In this document: piece by piece, positions 1 to 9,103 of the stretch
Layout: each line of letters opens with the position of its first letter
How positions within the stretch are numbered: position 1 is the stretch's first letter
Position numbers and translations under genes: made by a program
Assembly (NCBI RefSeq): GCF_024347415.1
Contig: NZ_AP025476.1
Location: forward strand, 2,728,001-2,792,000
Origin: Vibrio crassostreae
Lineage (GTDB): Bacteria; Pseudomonadota; Gammaproteobacteria; Enterobacterales; Vibrionaceae
Reading direction: 5' to 3'
DNA: 64,000 nt
The notes under the pieces: model-generated
Database searches by the model: none
What the model was told of the DNA's origin: nothing
The model's input: only the letters and a program-made list of their open reading frames with translations

Positions 1-55
1 GTAAATCGAGCGAGCTATCGACATATTATTCTGTTCTACCTGCACGGGTTTCTCT

Positions 56-1090
56 ATGATTAAAGTGAATCAAGTCAACAAGGTTTTTTATCAAGGCACT
101 AAAGAAATCAATGCCTTAATTGATATCAACCTCCACATTCCTCAAGGTCAAATCTTTGGAGTCATCGGCTCTTCAGGTGCAGGCAAAAGTACCCTAATTC
201 GCTGTGTAAATATGTTGGAAGCCCCGACTTCAGGTGAAGTGATTGTTGACGGTATCGACCTGACAAAACTCAGCAAATCTGAACTTAGCGAAGCGCGCCG
301 TAACATCGGCATGATATTCCAACACTTCAACCTGCTGTCTTCTCGTACTGTATTTAACAATGTAGCACTGCCTTTAGAACTTGCTGGTAAAGATAAAGCG
401 ATTATTGAAGCGAAAGTGAGTGAGTTACTTGAACTCGTTGGCTTGGCTGATAAGCGTGACACTTACCCTGCCAACCTAAGTGGCGGTCAAAAACAGCGTG
501 TTGCGATTGCTCGTGCCCTGGCCTCTGATCCGAAAGTACTGCTGTGTGATGAAGCGACCAGCGCATTGGATCCTGCGACTACCCAATCGATTCTTGAGCT
601 ACTGCGTGAAATCAACCGCAAGCTGAACATCACGATCCTGCTTATTACGCACGAGATGGATGTGGTTAAGAGCATTTGTCACGAAGTGGCGATCATCGGC
701 GGTGGTGAATTGGTAGAGAAAGGCACAGTTGGTGACATCTTTGCTCACCCTAAAACTGAGCTTGCGCATCAATTCATTCGTTCAACGCTGGATCTGACGA
801 TTCCCGAAGATTACCAAGCACGCTTGCAACAGACTCGTGTAAACAGCAGCTACCCGCTGGTACGCCTTGAGTTTACTGGTGCTACGGTTGATGCTCCGTT
901 GATGACGCAGATTGCACGCAAATTCAATATCGATGTCAGCATCCTAAGCTCTGACCTTGATTACGCCGGCGGTGTGAAGTTCGGCATGATGGTTGCTGAA
1001 CTGTTCGGTAATGAAGCAGATGATAATGCTGCTATCCAATTCCTACGCGATAACAATGTAAAAGTAGAGGTGCTTGGTTATGTCCTTTAG
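56..1090 (+). CDS. metN: Methionine ABC transporter ATP-binding protein MetN
   Basis: This is the cytoplasmic ATPase of the D/L-methionine importer MetNIQ. The 344-residue protein shows Walker A (GSSGAGKST, residues 38-46), the ABC signature LSGGQKQR (about 140-147) and Walker B ending in CDEATSALD (about 164-172). After the ATPase domain, from about residue 265, comes a C-terminal NIL/ACT-like domain that in E. coli MetN binds methionine and inhibits transport. Length matches the family (343 in E. coli). It overlaps metI by 11 bases, which suggests translational coupling. Only 55 bases upstream are in the window, and I see no MetJ box in them. Confidence 0.97.
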   Translation: MIKVNQVNKVFYQGTKEINALIDINLHIPQGQIFGVIGSSGAGKSTLIRCVNMLEAPTSGEVIVDGIDLTKLSKSELSEARRNIGMIFQHFNLLSSRTVFNNVALPLELAGKDKAIIEAKVSELLELVGLADKRDTYPANLSGGQKQRVAIARALASDPKVLLCDEATSALDPATTQSILELLREINRKLNITILLITHEMDVVKSICHEVAIIGGGELVEKGTVGDIFAHPKTELAHQFIRSTLDLTIPEDYQARLQQTRVNSSYPLVRLEFTGATVDAPLMTQIARKFNIDVSILSSDLDYAGGVKFGMMVAELFGNEADDNAAIQFLRDNNVKVEVLGYVL

Positions 1091-1763
1091 TTTCAACGAG
1101 ATTGCTGACTGGATCAGCCTTAACGGTAACCTTCTATTAGGCGCAACAGGCGAAACACTTTACATGGTTGCTGTCGCAGGCATTGTAGGCTTCGCTGTCG
1201 GTATTCCACTAGGCGTGATTCTACACACGACTAAAAAAGGTGGCCTGTTAGAGAACACCAAAGTAAACAAGATTCTAGGTGCGATTGTGAACGTCGGTCG
1301 TTCAGTGCCTTTCTTAGTGTTGATGGTTGCGATTATCCCACTGACTAAGATGCTGATTGGTACCTTCATCGGTACAACAGCAGCGATTGTTCCACTGACA
1401 ATTGGCGCTATCCCATTCGTAGCTCGACTTATCGAAAGTGCACTACTTGAAGTACCAACAGGTCTAGTAGAAGCAGCTCAATCGATGGGCGCAACACCAA
1501 CACAAATCATCAATAAGGTTCTGCTTCCTGAAGCACTACCGACTATTATCAACTCAGTAACGATTACGCTAGTGACGCTGGTGAGCTACTCGGCAATGGC
1601 AGGTACTGTAGGCGGTGGTGGTCTAGGTGATGTCGCGATTCGTTACGGATTCCACCGTTACGATGTGACCATCATGGCTGTAACGGTAGTGATGTTGATT
1701 GTGCTTGTACAAATTATTCAATCAATCGGTGATTCATTAGTTCGCCGCGTTGACCACAGATAA
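1080..1763 (+). CDS. metI: Methionine ABC transporter permease MetI
   Basis: Inner-membrane permease of the MetNIQ methionine importer, 227 residues with about five hydrophobic segments. The EAA loop that docks on MetN is visible as [20 protein letters not shown] near residues 138-157. I chose the ATG at 1080 rather than an in-frame TTG at 1074. The ATG gives the usual MetI start and overlaps the end of metN by 11 bases, as expected for coupled translation. The lipoprotein gene metQ follows after 81 bases. Confidence 0.96.
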   Translation: MSFSFNEIADWISLNGNLLLGATGETLYMVAVAGIVGFAVGIPLGVILHTTKKGGLLENTKVNKILGAIVNVGRSVPFLVLMVAIIPLTKMLIGTFIGTTAAIVPLTIGAIPFVARLIESALLEVPTGLVEAAQSMGATPTQIINKVLLPEALPTIINSVTITLVTLVSYSAMAGTVGGGGLGDVAIRYGFHRYDVTIMAVTVVMLIVLVQIIQSIGDSLVRRVDHR

Positions 1764-1844
1764 AGACTCAGCGTTTAAACGCAAACTATCTAAGACAAGA
1801 GTCGTCTGAACCAAATTAAATAGATTTATTAAAAGGAGATTATT

Positions 1845-2654
1845 ATGAAATTTAGCCTTAAAGGTTTACTTACTATCGCAGCAGCAGCATCAGCGCTAGT
1901 ACTAGCAGGTTGTGGTGATAAAGAAGTGGATACTTCTAAAGTAAAAGTTGGCGTAATGGCAGGTGCTGAAGCGCAAGTTGCTGAAGTTGCAGCTAAAGTA
2001 GCAAAAGAGCAGTACGGCCTAGACGTTGAACTGGTTACTTTTACAGATTACGTAACACCAAACGCAGCACTGGATGATGGCTCTATCGACATCAACGCAT
2101 TCCAACACGCACCGTACCTAGATCAGCAAGTGGCTGACCGTGGTTACAAACTGACTATCGCTGGTAACACGTTTGTTTACCCAATTGCTGGTTACTCTAA
2201 AGAAGTGAAATCTGTAGACGAAATCCAAGACGGTGCTCGTATTGCAGTACCAAACGACCCTACAAACCTAGGTCGTTCTCTACTGCTTCTTGAGCAACAA
2301 GGTCTTCTTGAGCTTCGTGAAGGTGCTGGTCTTCTAGCAACTGTTCGTGACATCGTTAAGAACCCTAAGAACCTAACAATTGTTGAACTAGACGCAGCAC
2401 AACTGCCACGTTCTCTTGATGATGTAGCGCTTTCTATCATCAACACAACTTACGCGAGCTCTATCAACCTGACTCCACAAAAAGATGGCGTATTCGTTGA
2501 AGACAAAGATTCTCCTTACGTAAACCTAATCGTTTCTCGTGAAGACAACCTAAACGCTGAAAACGTACAGAACTTCGTTAAAGCTTACCAAACTGAAGAA
2601 GTGTACAACGCAGCTTCTGATATCTTCCAAGGTGGCGTAGTTAAAGGTTGGTAA
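1845..2654 (+). CDS. metQ: Methionine-binding lipoprotein MetQ
   Basis: Substrate-binding component of the methionine importer (NlpA/MetQ family, 269 residues). The signal peptide ends in a lipobox LAGC with the acylated cysteine at residue 23, so the mature protein is anchored to the outer face of the inner membrane. The family core is clear (VKVGVMAGAEAQVAEVAA and DINAFQHAPYLDQ). A strong ribosome-binding site, AAGGAGAT, precedes the ATG. It is the last gene of metNIQ and is followed by a strong terminator. Confidence 0.97.
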   Translation: MKFSLKGLLTIAAAASALVLAGCGDKEVDTSKVKVGVMAGAEAQVAEVAAKVAKEQYGLDVELVTFTDYVTPNAALDDGSIDINAFQHAPYLDQQVADRGYKLTIAGNTFVYPIAGYSKEVKSVDEIQDGARIAVPNDPTNLGRSLLLLEQQGLLELREGAGLLATVRDIVKNPKNLTIVELDAAQLPRSLDDVALSIINTTYASSINLTPQKDGVFVEDKDSPYVNLIVSREDNLNAENVQNFVKAYQTEEVYNAASDIFQGGVVKGW

Positions 2655-2688
2655 TCACCTAAACTGCAGCATCGTATAGATACCCGAA

Positions 2689-2716
2689 GGGGCTGACATA
2701 ACGTCAGCCCCTTTTT
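2689..2716 (+). terminator. Rho-independent terminator of metNIQ
   Basis: A perfect 9-bp stem (GGGGCTGAC / GTCAGCCCC) with a 5-base loop is followed by a T run. It lies 34 bases after the metQ stop. Confidence 0.93.
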
Positions 2717-2763
2717 ATTTACGGCAGTTTTTTATGTACCGCAATTAGTTAGAAAGGCTCGAC

Positions 2764-3969
2764 TTACCACCAAGCTTCCACTTGCATACCAACGCTCATT
2801 TCACTGTTTTTTCCTTCACCGAAGGCATTGTCGTTTTCTGCATCATTTAGGTAAGTGGCGAAGATACGAAATTCAGGACGAGACCAAAAACCCACTTGCG
2901 GAACCCAAGCCTGAGCAACGGTAAACTTACCGCCCGCGCCGTCTTGGTTATCAATGGTCTCCACAAAGCCGCCAATTTCAAGAATGGTACGCATACGCTT
3001 GTCCCACTTATAAAGCGGACGGATTACTGCACTGAACGACTCATCATCACTGTTATTCGCACCCACACCCGATGACGCCGCATAACGAACCGTGTGGCCA
3101 AATTCAATGTTCTCACCAATCGCAAGCACACCCCAGTTAATCAATCGGAAGCCATCCGCATCGTTGTTGTTTGCATCACGAACAATACCTTTACCTGTAC
3201 CAAAGGTGGTCATCTGCTCGGCATAACCAGAGTTAGCTACTTGAAGAATGGTTTTGTTGAAACCACCCGCTAGGTTTTGATTTAGGCTGGCTGTTAGCAT
3301 CACGCTATCATCTGCGTCCACCGTTTGACCCTGCTTTTCATTGGCAAAGTTCATATCAATACCGACCTCAAGATCCGCATTGTTCCACAATGGAATACCC
3401 GCATAACGTATATCCGCAATCATGGCTGTGGTTTCTTTGCCATCAAACACATCACCTGTCACTGTGTCTTGAATCAAAGCCACCGATAATTTACCTGGGC
3501 CCATATTGATGTGTTCAACACCCGCACCAATACCGCTTACATCCCAGTAGTAGTTATCAACAATGTGAACATCATGGCGTTGGTAGTAGCGCTCACCCGC
3601 CCAAATACCAATATCTTTATCTTCAAAAAGCCCTACTGCTTGAACATTGAGTTGAACGACATCCACGCTTTTATCCGCCGCGTTCTCATCTTGGCCTTGC
3701 CAGTACGACAACATGGAATCAACTAAAAATGAAACGTCGTCCTCAGCATACACTTCTTTTTTAAAACCAAACTCGCCATACAGGTCATTTTCGTTGCCGA
3801 GTCGTCCAACTTTACTCACCTCCCATTTACTATTTGAACCGCCTTCATTACTCAGACCAACGCCGCCGCGCATGTAGCCATTAAACTCCAATGGCGTGGT
3901 TTCATCAGCGTATAAATTAGGTGCAAGTAAAGCAGTAGAGAGTGCAGCAGCAATAGGTAACAGTTTCAT
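2764..3969 (-). CDS. LamB-family carbohydrate porin (maltoporin-like)
   Basis: Outer-membrane sugar porin of the LamB/maltoporin family, 401 residues including a signal peptide cleaved after about residue 21 (NLYA-DETT). Family signs are the N-terminal FNGYMRGGVGLS, the motif WAGERYYQRHDVHIVDNYYWDVSG near residue 122, repeated amphipathic beta-strand patterns, and the C-terminal aromatic WW typical of outer-membrane barrels. It stands alone: no transporter or glycosidase gene adjoins it. The two overlapping palindromes upstream resemble operators for beta-glucoside or cellobiose repressors rather than MalT boxes. The substrate may therefore be a beta-glucoside oligosaccharide, but this is inference. 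Specificity cannot be read from the sequence, so I do not name it lamB. Confidence 0.88.
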   Translation of the reverse strand: MKLLPIAAALSTALLAPNLYADETTPLEFNGYMRGGVGLSNEGGSNSKWEVSKVGRLGNENDLYGEFGFKKEVYAEDDVSFLVDSMLSYWQGQDENAADKSVDVVQLNVQAVGLFEDKDIGIWAGERYYQRHDVHIVDNYYWDVSGIGAGVEHINMGPGKLSVALIQDTVTGDVFDGKETTAMIADIRYAGIPLWNNADLEVGIDMNFANEKQGQTVDADDSVMLTASLNQNLAGGFNKTILQVANSGYAEQMTTFGTGKGIVRDANNNDADGFRLINWGVLAIGENIEFGHTVRYAASSGVGANNSDDESFSAVIRPLYKWDKRMRTILEIGGFVETIDNQDGAGGKFTVAQAWVPQVGFWSRPEFRIFATYLNDAENDNAFGEGKNSEMSVGMQVEAWW

Positions 3970-4010
3970 CGTCCATTCCTTTAAGATCTAGAATTACGTT
4001 ATTTTTATAA

Positions 4011-4040
4011 ATGGGAACATTCCCATGGGATCGATCCCAT
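4011..4040. promoter_or_regulatory. Two overlapping palindromic operators upstream of the LamB-type porin
   Basis: Two 16-bp palindromes of the form ATGGGA-N4-TCCCAT lie at 4011-4026 (centre ACAT) and 4025-4040 (centre TCGA, perfect), sharing two bases. They are 42-71 bases upstream of the porin start codon. The core TGGGATCGATCCCA closely resembles the LacI-family CelR/BglR operator pattern TGGGA-N-CG-N-TCCCA. The palindromes are seen directly. The regulator family is inferred, and no such regulator gene is next to them. Confidence 0.65.
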
Positions 4041-4308
4041 TTATATTGAGAGGAATATAAATTGAAAGGGAACTGATTGATTACTGTGATCCAGTTAACT
4101 ATTGAAATGATCAAAAGTTGATGGACGTGGAATTATTTCGGTGAATACTTGAGGGCTACAGAGAGAGACATACAGCACAGAATGAGCGTACTTAAGGGCG
4201 AAATAGATTCGACAATATTGGAAAAGCCCAATACTGATTAATGCTCAATATGGAGGTCAAAGAAAGAGAAACAGACGAGAAGCTAGCAGAGAGAAAACAG
4301 AGGAATAA

Positions 4309-4338
4309 GTATCGAAGTATTGATCAACACTTCGATAC
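4309..4338. repeat. 30-bp near-perfect palindrome, possible terminator of syd-DUF2310
   Basis: Ten-base arms (GTATCGAAGT / ACTTCGATAC) flank an inner TTGATCA-rich centre. The whole 30 bp pairs with itself with a single mismatch. It lies 28 bases beyond the stop of the minus-strand DUF2310 gene and is followed on that strand only by a weak T-rich stretch. It could be a weak terminator or a protein-binding palindrome. Confidence 0.5.
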
Positions 4339-4365
4339 CTTGAATCGAAAATTAAGCTTTATGGA

Positions 4366-5142
4366 TTACTTAAGATGATCCCAAGAGATGTTTGATACCA
4401 GACGGCAGTCATCACACTTGAAATAGAAAATATCGTGGATAGGCGCATCTAGCAGCCATTCGCCACCACATTGCGGGCATTTGCGCTCTTTTTCAGCTTT
4501 TAAGCTAATGCCACCCACGCGGTACAAGTAGTAATAAGTCGGGATCTTCGTGAGATATTCAATGCGTCCTCTCAAGCCCCAACCGCGTTTGAACAACACA
4601 CTTTTAGTATCACTAATCTCTGTCAGAGTTGCGTGTTCAGCACGACAACCACCACCCATTTGGACTTCATCACAAGCTTGCCATTCAGTCTGCCATTTCA
4701 ATACGGCTTTATGGTCACCATTGAAGGTTGGCGGGTTGCGATACAGAGGGATCGGCAACAAGCTGTCACCACTGCGTAGCGGCGAACAGGTATGAACGAA
4801 CGTCGTGTACAACACCTGCCAGCTTGGCGCTTCGTCTTCGGCCACTTCTTCAGAGTTAAGATCTCGCCCCAGTAAACGCATTTTAGGCGCAAGCAGGCTC
4901 GCGTTAGACAAGCGATCAAAACACACTTTTACGAAATCTGAGTGGTTACGCGGGTGCAAGCTGTCTTGCTCTGGGCAGACAACGCGAACATAAAATTCGC
5001 CGTCACCCATCACGATAGGAAATTCACGACCCAACACTTGCCCGTTATAACGAAGTGCATCCATTAAGCCATTAACAGCCTTGTCGACAGCGCTTACCGT
5101 TGTGTTGTCAAAACACTCAAATTGAAGTTCTAGTACGTACAT
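4366..5142 (-). CDS. DUF2310 family Zn-ribbon-containing protein
   Basis: A 258-residue protein of the DUF2310 family, described only as zinc-ribbon-containing and possibly nucleic-acid binding. A C-terminal CxxC...CxxC pair (CPQCGGEW near residue 218 and CDDC near 239) should bind one zinc ion. The N-terminal half has no recognised domain. The gene starts 4 bases after the syd stop on the same strand, so the two are almost certainly co-transcribed. The biochemical role is unknown. Confidence 0.88.
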   Translation of the reverse strand: MYVLELQFECFDNTTVSAVDKAVNGLMDALRYNGQVLGREFPIVMGDGEFYVRVVCPEQDSLHPRNHSDFVKVCFDRLSNASLLAPKMRLLGRDLNSEEVAEDEAPSWQVLYTTFVHTCSPLRSGDSLLPIPLYRNPPTFNGDHKAVLKWQTEWQACDEVQMGGGCRAEHATLTEISDTKSVLFKRGWGLRGRIEYLTKIPTYYYLYRVGGISLKAEKERKCPQCGGEWLLDAPIHDIFYFKCDDCRLVSNISWDHLK

Positions 5143-5146
5143 CTAT

Positions 5147-5692
5147 TTATACCGCTGGTTGTAGCTTTTCTAAAAACTCTGCCAATGTCTCGGCTAGTAC
5201 ATCTCGATTTTTGGTGCCCAAGCGCTCTAAAATCACGTTGCCCGTTAGGTTACAGATAGAGATGACATCTAGCTCAGCGTCAGTCGCTGCGATAAAAACC
5301 GTAGGCTTTAGCTTTAAGCGACGTTGAGTTACGAGGTGGCCTAAGATGTTTTCTTGTAGGCATTCGAAGTCTTCATCACTCCAAATCTGTAATAGAGTCA
5401 GTTCGTTACCGTCGAAGGTCGCGTTCATGTCTGCGCTGTATTGCGCACCGTAGAAGGTTTTGATGTCTTCGTGCAGCGTCAATTCAATGCCAGTTTCAAC
5501 GTTGGTGAAATCCGCGAATTGCTCACGTGGATAGTGCTTCCATAACACGGCATCGCCGCTCTTTTCTTCTACACATGGCGATACCACGTCCACCAACTCC
5601 TCATTGCGAGGTAAGCTTTGGTGTTGCTGTTGCCACGCGTCAACGTATCGCTGACTGAAAGAAAGTAGTGCGTCTTGAGCACGTTGAGTCAT
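5147..5692 (-). CDS. syd: SecY-interacting protein Syd
   Basis: Syd is a soluble 181-residue protein that binds the cytoplasmic face of the SecY translocon and is thought to monitor SecYEG assembly. The length equals that of E. coli Syd (181). Recognisable family sequence includes the N-terminal [11 protein letters not shown] and [26 protein letters not shown]. It is divergent from queF, as in other gammaproteobacteria, and is followed by the DUF2310 gene after 4 bases. Confidence 0.95.
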   Translation of the reverse strand: MTQRAQDALLSFSQRYVDAWQQQHQSLPRNEELVDVVSPCVEEKSGDAVLWKHYPREQFADFTNVETGIELTLHEDIKTFYGAQYSADMNATFDGNELTLLQIWSDEDFECLQENILGHLVTQRRLKLKPTVFIAATDAELDVISICNLTGNVILERLGTKNRDVLAETLAEFLEKLQPAV

Positions 5693-5823
5693 GAAAATCT
5701 CCTAAACACAAAATAATAAATAGAATCCGAGCCCTTTCCGTGTCGAATAGGCGATGACTTAATGACAGGGTAATGGGGATTCAGTAAAATCGACCCCATT
5801 CTAATCGAATTTGAAACGAAAGT

Positions 5824-6669
5824 ATGAGCAAATATTCTGACGCAAAAGAGCTAGCGGGTTTAACCCTAGGCCAAAAAACTGAGTACTCTAACCAATACGA
5901 TGCAAGTTTATTGCAACCAGTGCCTCGTAGCCTTAATCGCGATGATCTTGCGCTAAACGGCGAGCTGCCTTTTGTTGGTCATGATATTTGGACTATGTAC
6001 GAGCTTTCGTGGCTAAACACCAATGGCCTACCACAAGTGGCTGTTGGCGAAGTTTTCATCCCGGCAACCAGCCCAAATTTAATTGAATCAAAATCTTTCA
6101 AACTGTACCTGAACAGCTACAACCAGACTCAATTTGAAAACTGGGAACAAGTCACTGAGCGCCTGACCCAAGATTTGTCAGCATGTGCAGGCGAAACCGT
6201 CATTGTGAATGTAAACTCAGTAACCGACTACACCAACCAACCTATCGTAACGATGGAAGGCGAATGTATCGACAACCAAGACATCCACATCACTAGCTAT
6301 GACTTTGAAGCATCACTGCTTGAGGGCGCTGCTGGCGAACAAGAAGTCGAAGAAACACTGCACAGCCACCTATTGAAGTCGAACTGTTTGATCACTAATC
6401 AACCGGATTGGGGCAGCGTTGAGATCGCATATTCAGGTAAGCAAATTGACCGTGAAGCTCTGCTACGCTATTTAGTTTCTTTCCGTGAACACAACGAATT
6501 CCACGAACAATGTGTCGAACGTATCTTCACTGACATCATGAAATACTGTGGCCCATCGAAGCTAACCGTATTTGCTCGTTACACGCGTCGTGGTGGTCTG
6601 GATATCAACCCGTACCGTTCAACAGAGCAAGATAGACCAAGCCACAACAAGCGTATGGCTCGCCAATAA
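5824..6669 (+). CDS. queF: NADPH-dependent 7-cyano-7-deazaguanine reductase QueF
   Basis: QueF reduces the nitrile preQ0 to the amine preQ1 with two NADPH, a step of queuosine tRNA modification. The 281-residue protein is the long type-II form with a duplicated T-fold (E. coli 282 residues). The catalytic cysteine lies in [13 protein letters not shown] near residue 189, with the proton-donating aspartate six residues later. The NADPH-binding region [13 protein letters not shown] (about 220-232) follows. It is divergent from syd. Confidence 0.96.
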   Translation: MSKYSDAKELAGLTLGQKTEYSNQYDASLLQPVPRSLNRDDLALNGELPFVGHDIWTMYELSWLNTNGLPQVAVGEVFIPATSPNLIESKSFKLYLNSYNQTQFENWEQVTERLTQDLSACAGETVIVNVNSVTDYTNQPIVTMEGECIDNQDIHITSYDFEASLLEGAAGEQEVEETLHSHLLKSNCLITNQPDWGSVEIAYSGKQIDREALLRYLVSFREHNEFHEQCVERIFTDIMKYCGPSKLTVFARYTRRGGLDINPYRSTEQDRPSHNKRMARQ

Positions 6670-6726
6670 TAGGCATACAAACCACACACTTATTGGAACC
6701 TACCTCATCTTTAAAGGGACATTGAA

Positions 6727-8985
6727 ATGCGTTGGTTATACGTCGTTAGCCTATTTATTTTAAGCTTAAGCACATCGGTTAATGCGTCGGTCTACTCGTC
6801 GGCGCTGCTCAATGAAGCCAATAACTTGGTTGAGATCGAGCCGAGCCAAGCAAAACAAATGGCCAACAGCTACCTCACGCTTCGTGTCCTTTCCGATCAA
6901 CGCGAGAAAAGCCCTTCTGCTATTTCTCGCGAAGAGACAGACTCTTCTATTCGAACACCAAACAGCAGTATCGATGCGTATAAGATCTTAGCTAAAGCAG
7001 AGTACAACCTTGGCAATATTCGCATTGCTATCAAGCACATCGAAAAGGCCTCTGAGCTAGCGAAAACCTATAAGCTTGATTACCTAAAGCTGGATCTCCA
7101 GATCCTAAAAGTTCGCTTGGTTTGGCTTAATGATAGAAAATCAGCCAAAGCAAAATCAGAGCTAGCAGGTATTGAAGCAAACCTAGAATCGGTGAATAAA
7201 ACCTTACGCTTGACGGAAGGCATCACCTATCGCTTGATCATGTTAAAAGCCGACATCGCCTCTTACGACAACAAGGTCGACGAAGCTGAGAAGTTCTATC
7301 AAGAAGCCAAAACCTACCTCGACCAGCGCTACTCTGAAAAAGTCACCATCGACTACCACATCTCAGTCGGTGAGTTTTATCTGACCCACAAAGAGTACAA
7401 CCACGCGCTGTCTGAGTTGTTGTATGGCTATTGGAAATCAGTCGAAGGCAACCTGAGTTCACGCTTGGCCAAGGTAAACCGCCTACTTGCTCAGCTTTTC
7501 TTTGAGCGCCAAGTTTTAGATAAAGCGCTAGAGCACCTTTCTCAAGCTGCTGATTTCTATGATAACTTTGAAAACTCGCCTGTCTTAGCGCAAGTGCTTA
7601 AGAAAATGGGTGACGTGTACTTCTATCAAGGGAAATATAACCTTGCCCTGGTGCACTTCTTCAACGTTCTTGATCACGAAAGTACTGACCGAGATATCCA
7701 CGAAGTCATTGATATTCGCCTAAGCCTATCAGCGACTTACCTACGCCTTTATAATTACCCTTTAGCAGAACAGTACCTAACACGTGCCCTTGAGCTGCTG
7801 GAATACACCGACATACCAAAGCTGGAAGGTCGTGCCGCACTGTTATCGGCTGGGTTGGCTTATCACCTGCAAGAAAGCGAAGACGTGATTAAGCATGCAA
7901 CACGCGCACTTGAGATCTCACGCCAGATAGAAAACATGCGCCTTTCACAACGCTCGTACTACTTACTTTCTTTAGGTTATGAGCAGGCTGGCCGTCCACA
8001 GCAGGCGCTAGCAAACCTCAAGCAGTACAACAGCCTTGTCTCTTTAGAGCAGCAAAAACTTAACCGTGTTGGCGAAGATGCATTCCGCCAACAGAAAGAG
8101 TTTGCCGAGCAGACCTTGCACTATGCAGGACAAGCGCAAGAGCTAGAGAAATACAAACTGGAGCATCGTAAGTTCCAAAAAATATCGTTCGCCCTATTCT
8201 TGTTCAGCATTGTCTTGTTCTTCTTTGTGCTACGCCGAGGCTACCTCATTCAAACCTTGGCCAAAGAAGTGGACTCACTACGCACAGATCTCTTTACGCA
8301 CTCGCGTTCGAAGCTTCCTAACCTAAGAATGCTCAATGCGAAGCTCTCAAACTCTTTGGAGCAAACCAGCCAAACCTTTGAGCAATGGCAGATGGGTGAA
8401 TTGATTCATGAACCACTGAACGATCGTTTGCGCTTTGTGATGATCGATTTGCCGTTCTTGCGCAACATGTACACGCAGAACGGTTACAAAGCCGGTTTAG
8501 AACTGGAAGATGCTTTCGGTGAATTCCTCAAATCTAAGCTTGAAGGTCCAGCTCGTGTTTACCACTTCTCGGATGCGAACCTGCTTTATATCGAGCCCAA
8601 CGCCGACCGTGATTTATCGCCTGAGGCCATGTTCAGAAAAATTCAATCTTGGGTGAATGACTTCGAAACAGAGCGTAACATCAACCGAACGGTCCGTATG
8701 GGCATCGCTGACTACCCGTTTTTACCACGCGCTTACACCGCAATTAACGATCAAGAGTTGCTCGACGTATTATTGATGTCGACCAATCTAGCTCGTGAGA
8801 TCAGCCTCAAAGAGCGGAGTAGCCAATGGGTATACCTAAAAGCTATCGATAATGCACCAGCAGCGAGCCTTGCAACTGGTAACATAAGAGAAGCGTGTAA
8901 ACATGCGATTAATCAAGGGTTAATAAAAATACAATCGTCGTACCAGAATGAGGACAACATCAAAAAAATGCTAAAAGATGACTGA
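6727..8985 (+). CDS. Membrane-anchored TPR protein with degenerate GGDEF-like domain
   Basis: A 752-residue protein with a signal peptide (about residues 1-20), a long periplasmic array of tetratricopeptide repeats (about 60-440), a short coiled coil, one membrane segment at about 486-503 (ISFALFLFSIVLFFFVL) and a cytoplasmic C-terminal domain. That last domain aligns in outline with GGDEF domains (LPNLRMLNAKL near the start), but the active-site loop reads YHFSDANLLYI instead of RxGGDEF. It is therefore unlikely to make cyclic di-GMP. It precedes an intact diguanylate cyclase by 118 bases on the same strand. I infer a sensor or scaffold, perhaps a receptor for a periplasmic protein. There is no recognised gene name. 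Confidence 0.82.
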   Translation: MRWLYVVSLFILSLSTSVNASVYSSALLNEANNLVEIEPSQAKQMANSYLTLRVLSDQREKSPSAISREETDSSIRTPNSSIDAYKILAKAEYNLGNIRIAIKHIEKASELAKTYKLDYLKLDLQILKVRLVWLNDRKSAKAKSELAGIEANLESVNKTLRLTEGITYRLIMLKADIASYDNKVDEAEKFYQEAKTYLDQRYSEKVTIDYHISVGEFYLTHKEYNHALSELLYGYWKSVEGNLSSRLAKVNRLLAQLFFERQVLDKALEHLSQAADFYDNFENSPVLAQVLKKMGDVYFYQGKYNLALVHFFNVLDHESTDRDIHEVIDIRLSLSATYLRLYNYPLAEQYLTRALELLEYTDIPKLEGRAALLSAGLAYHLQESEDVIKHATRALEISRQIENMRLSQRSYYLLSLGYEQAGRPQQALANLKQYNSLVSLEQQKLNRVGEDAFRQQKEFAEQTLHYAGQAQELEKYKLEHRKFQKISFALFLFSIVLFFFVLRRGYLIQTLAKEVDSLRTDLFTHSRSKLPNLRMLNAKLSNSLEQTSQTFEQWQMGELIHEPLNDRLRFVMIDLPFLRNMYTQNGYKAGLELEDAFGEFLKSKLEGPARVYHFSDANLLYIEPNADRDLSPEAMFRKIQSWVNDFETERNINRTVRMGIADYPFLPRAYTAINDQELLDVLLMSTNLAREISLKERSSQWVYLKAIDNAPAASLATGNIREACKHAINQGLIKIQSSYQNEDNIKKMLKDD

Positions 8986-9103
8986 TTTGCGAGCGGTTAA
9001 GAGCGGCAAGTCGTGACCTTATTTTTAGTTTTGTTATTATCGATGTAACGGAATTTCATCAAAATGATCGAGATCGGTCTACGCGGCGCTAATTAATACA
9101 TCT

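Noticed and set aside
1..55. MetJ operator before metN
   Set aside because: No tandem AGACGTCT-like boxes in the 55 bases available; they may lie outside the window.
3917..4114. 65-codon minus-strand frame overlapping the porin start and its operators
   Set aside because: It overlaps the porin signal-peptide region in another frame and covers the palindromic operators; no ribosome-binding site and no family resemblance.
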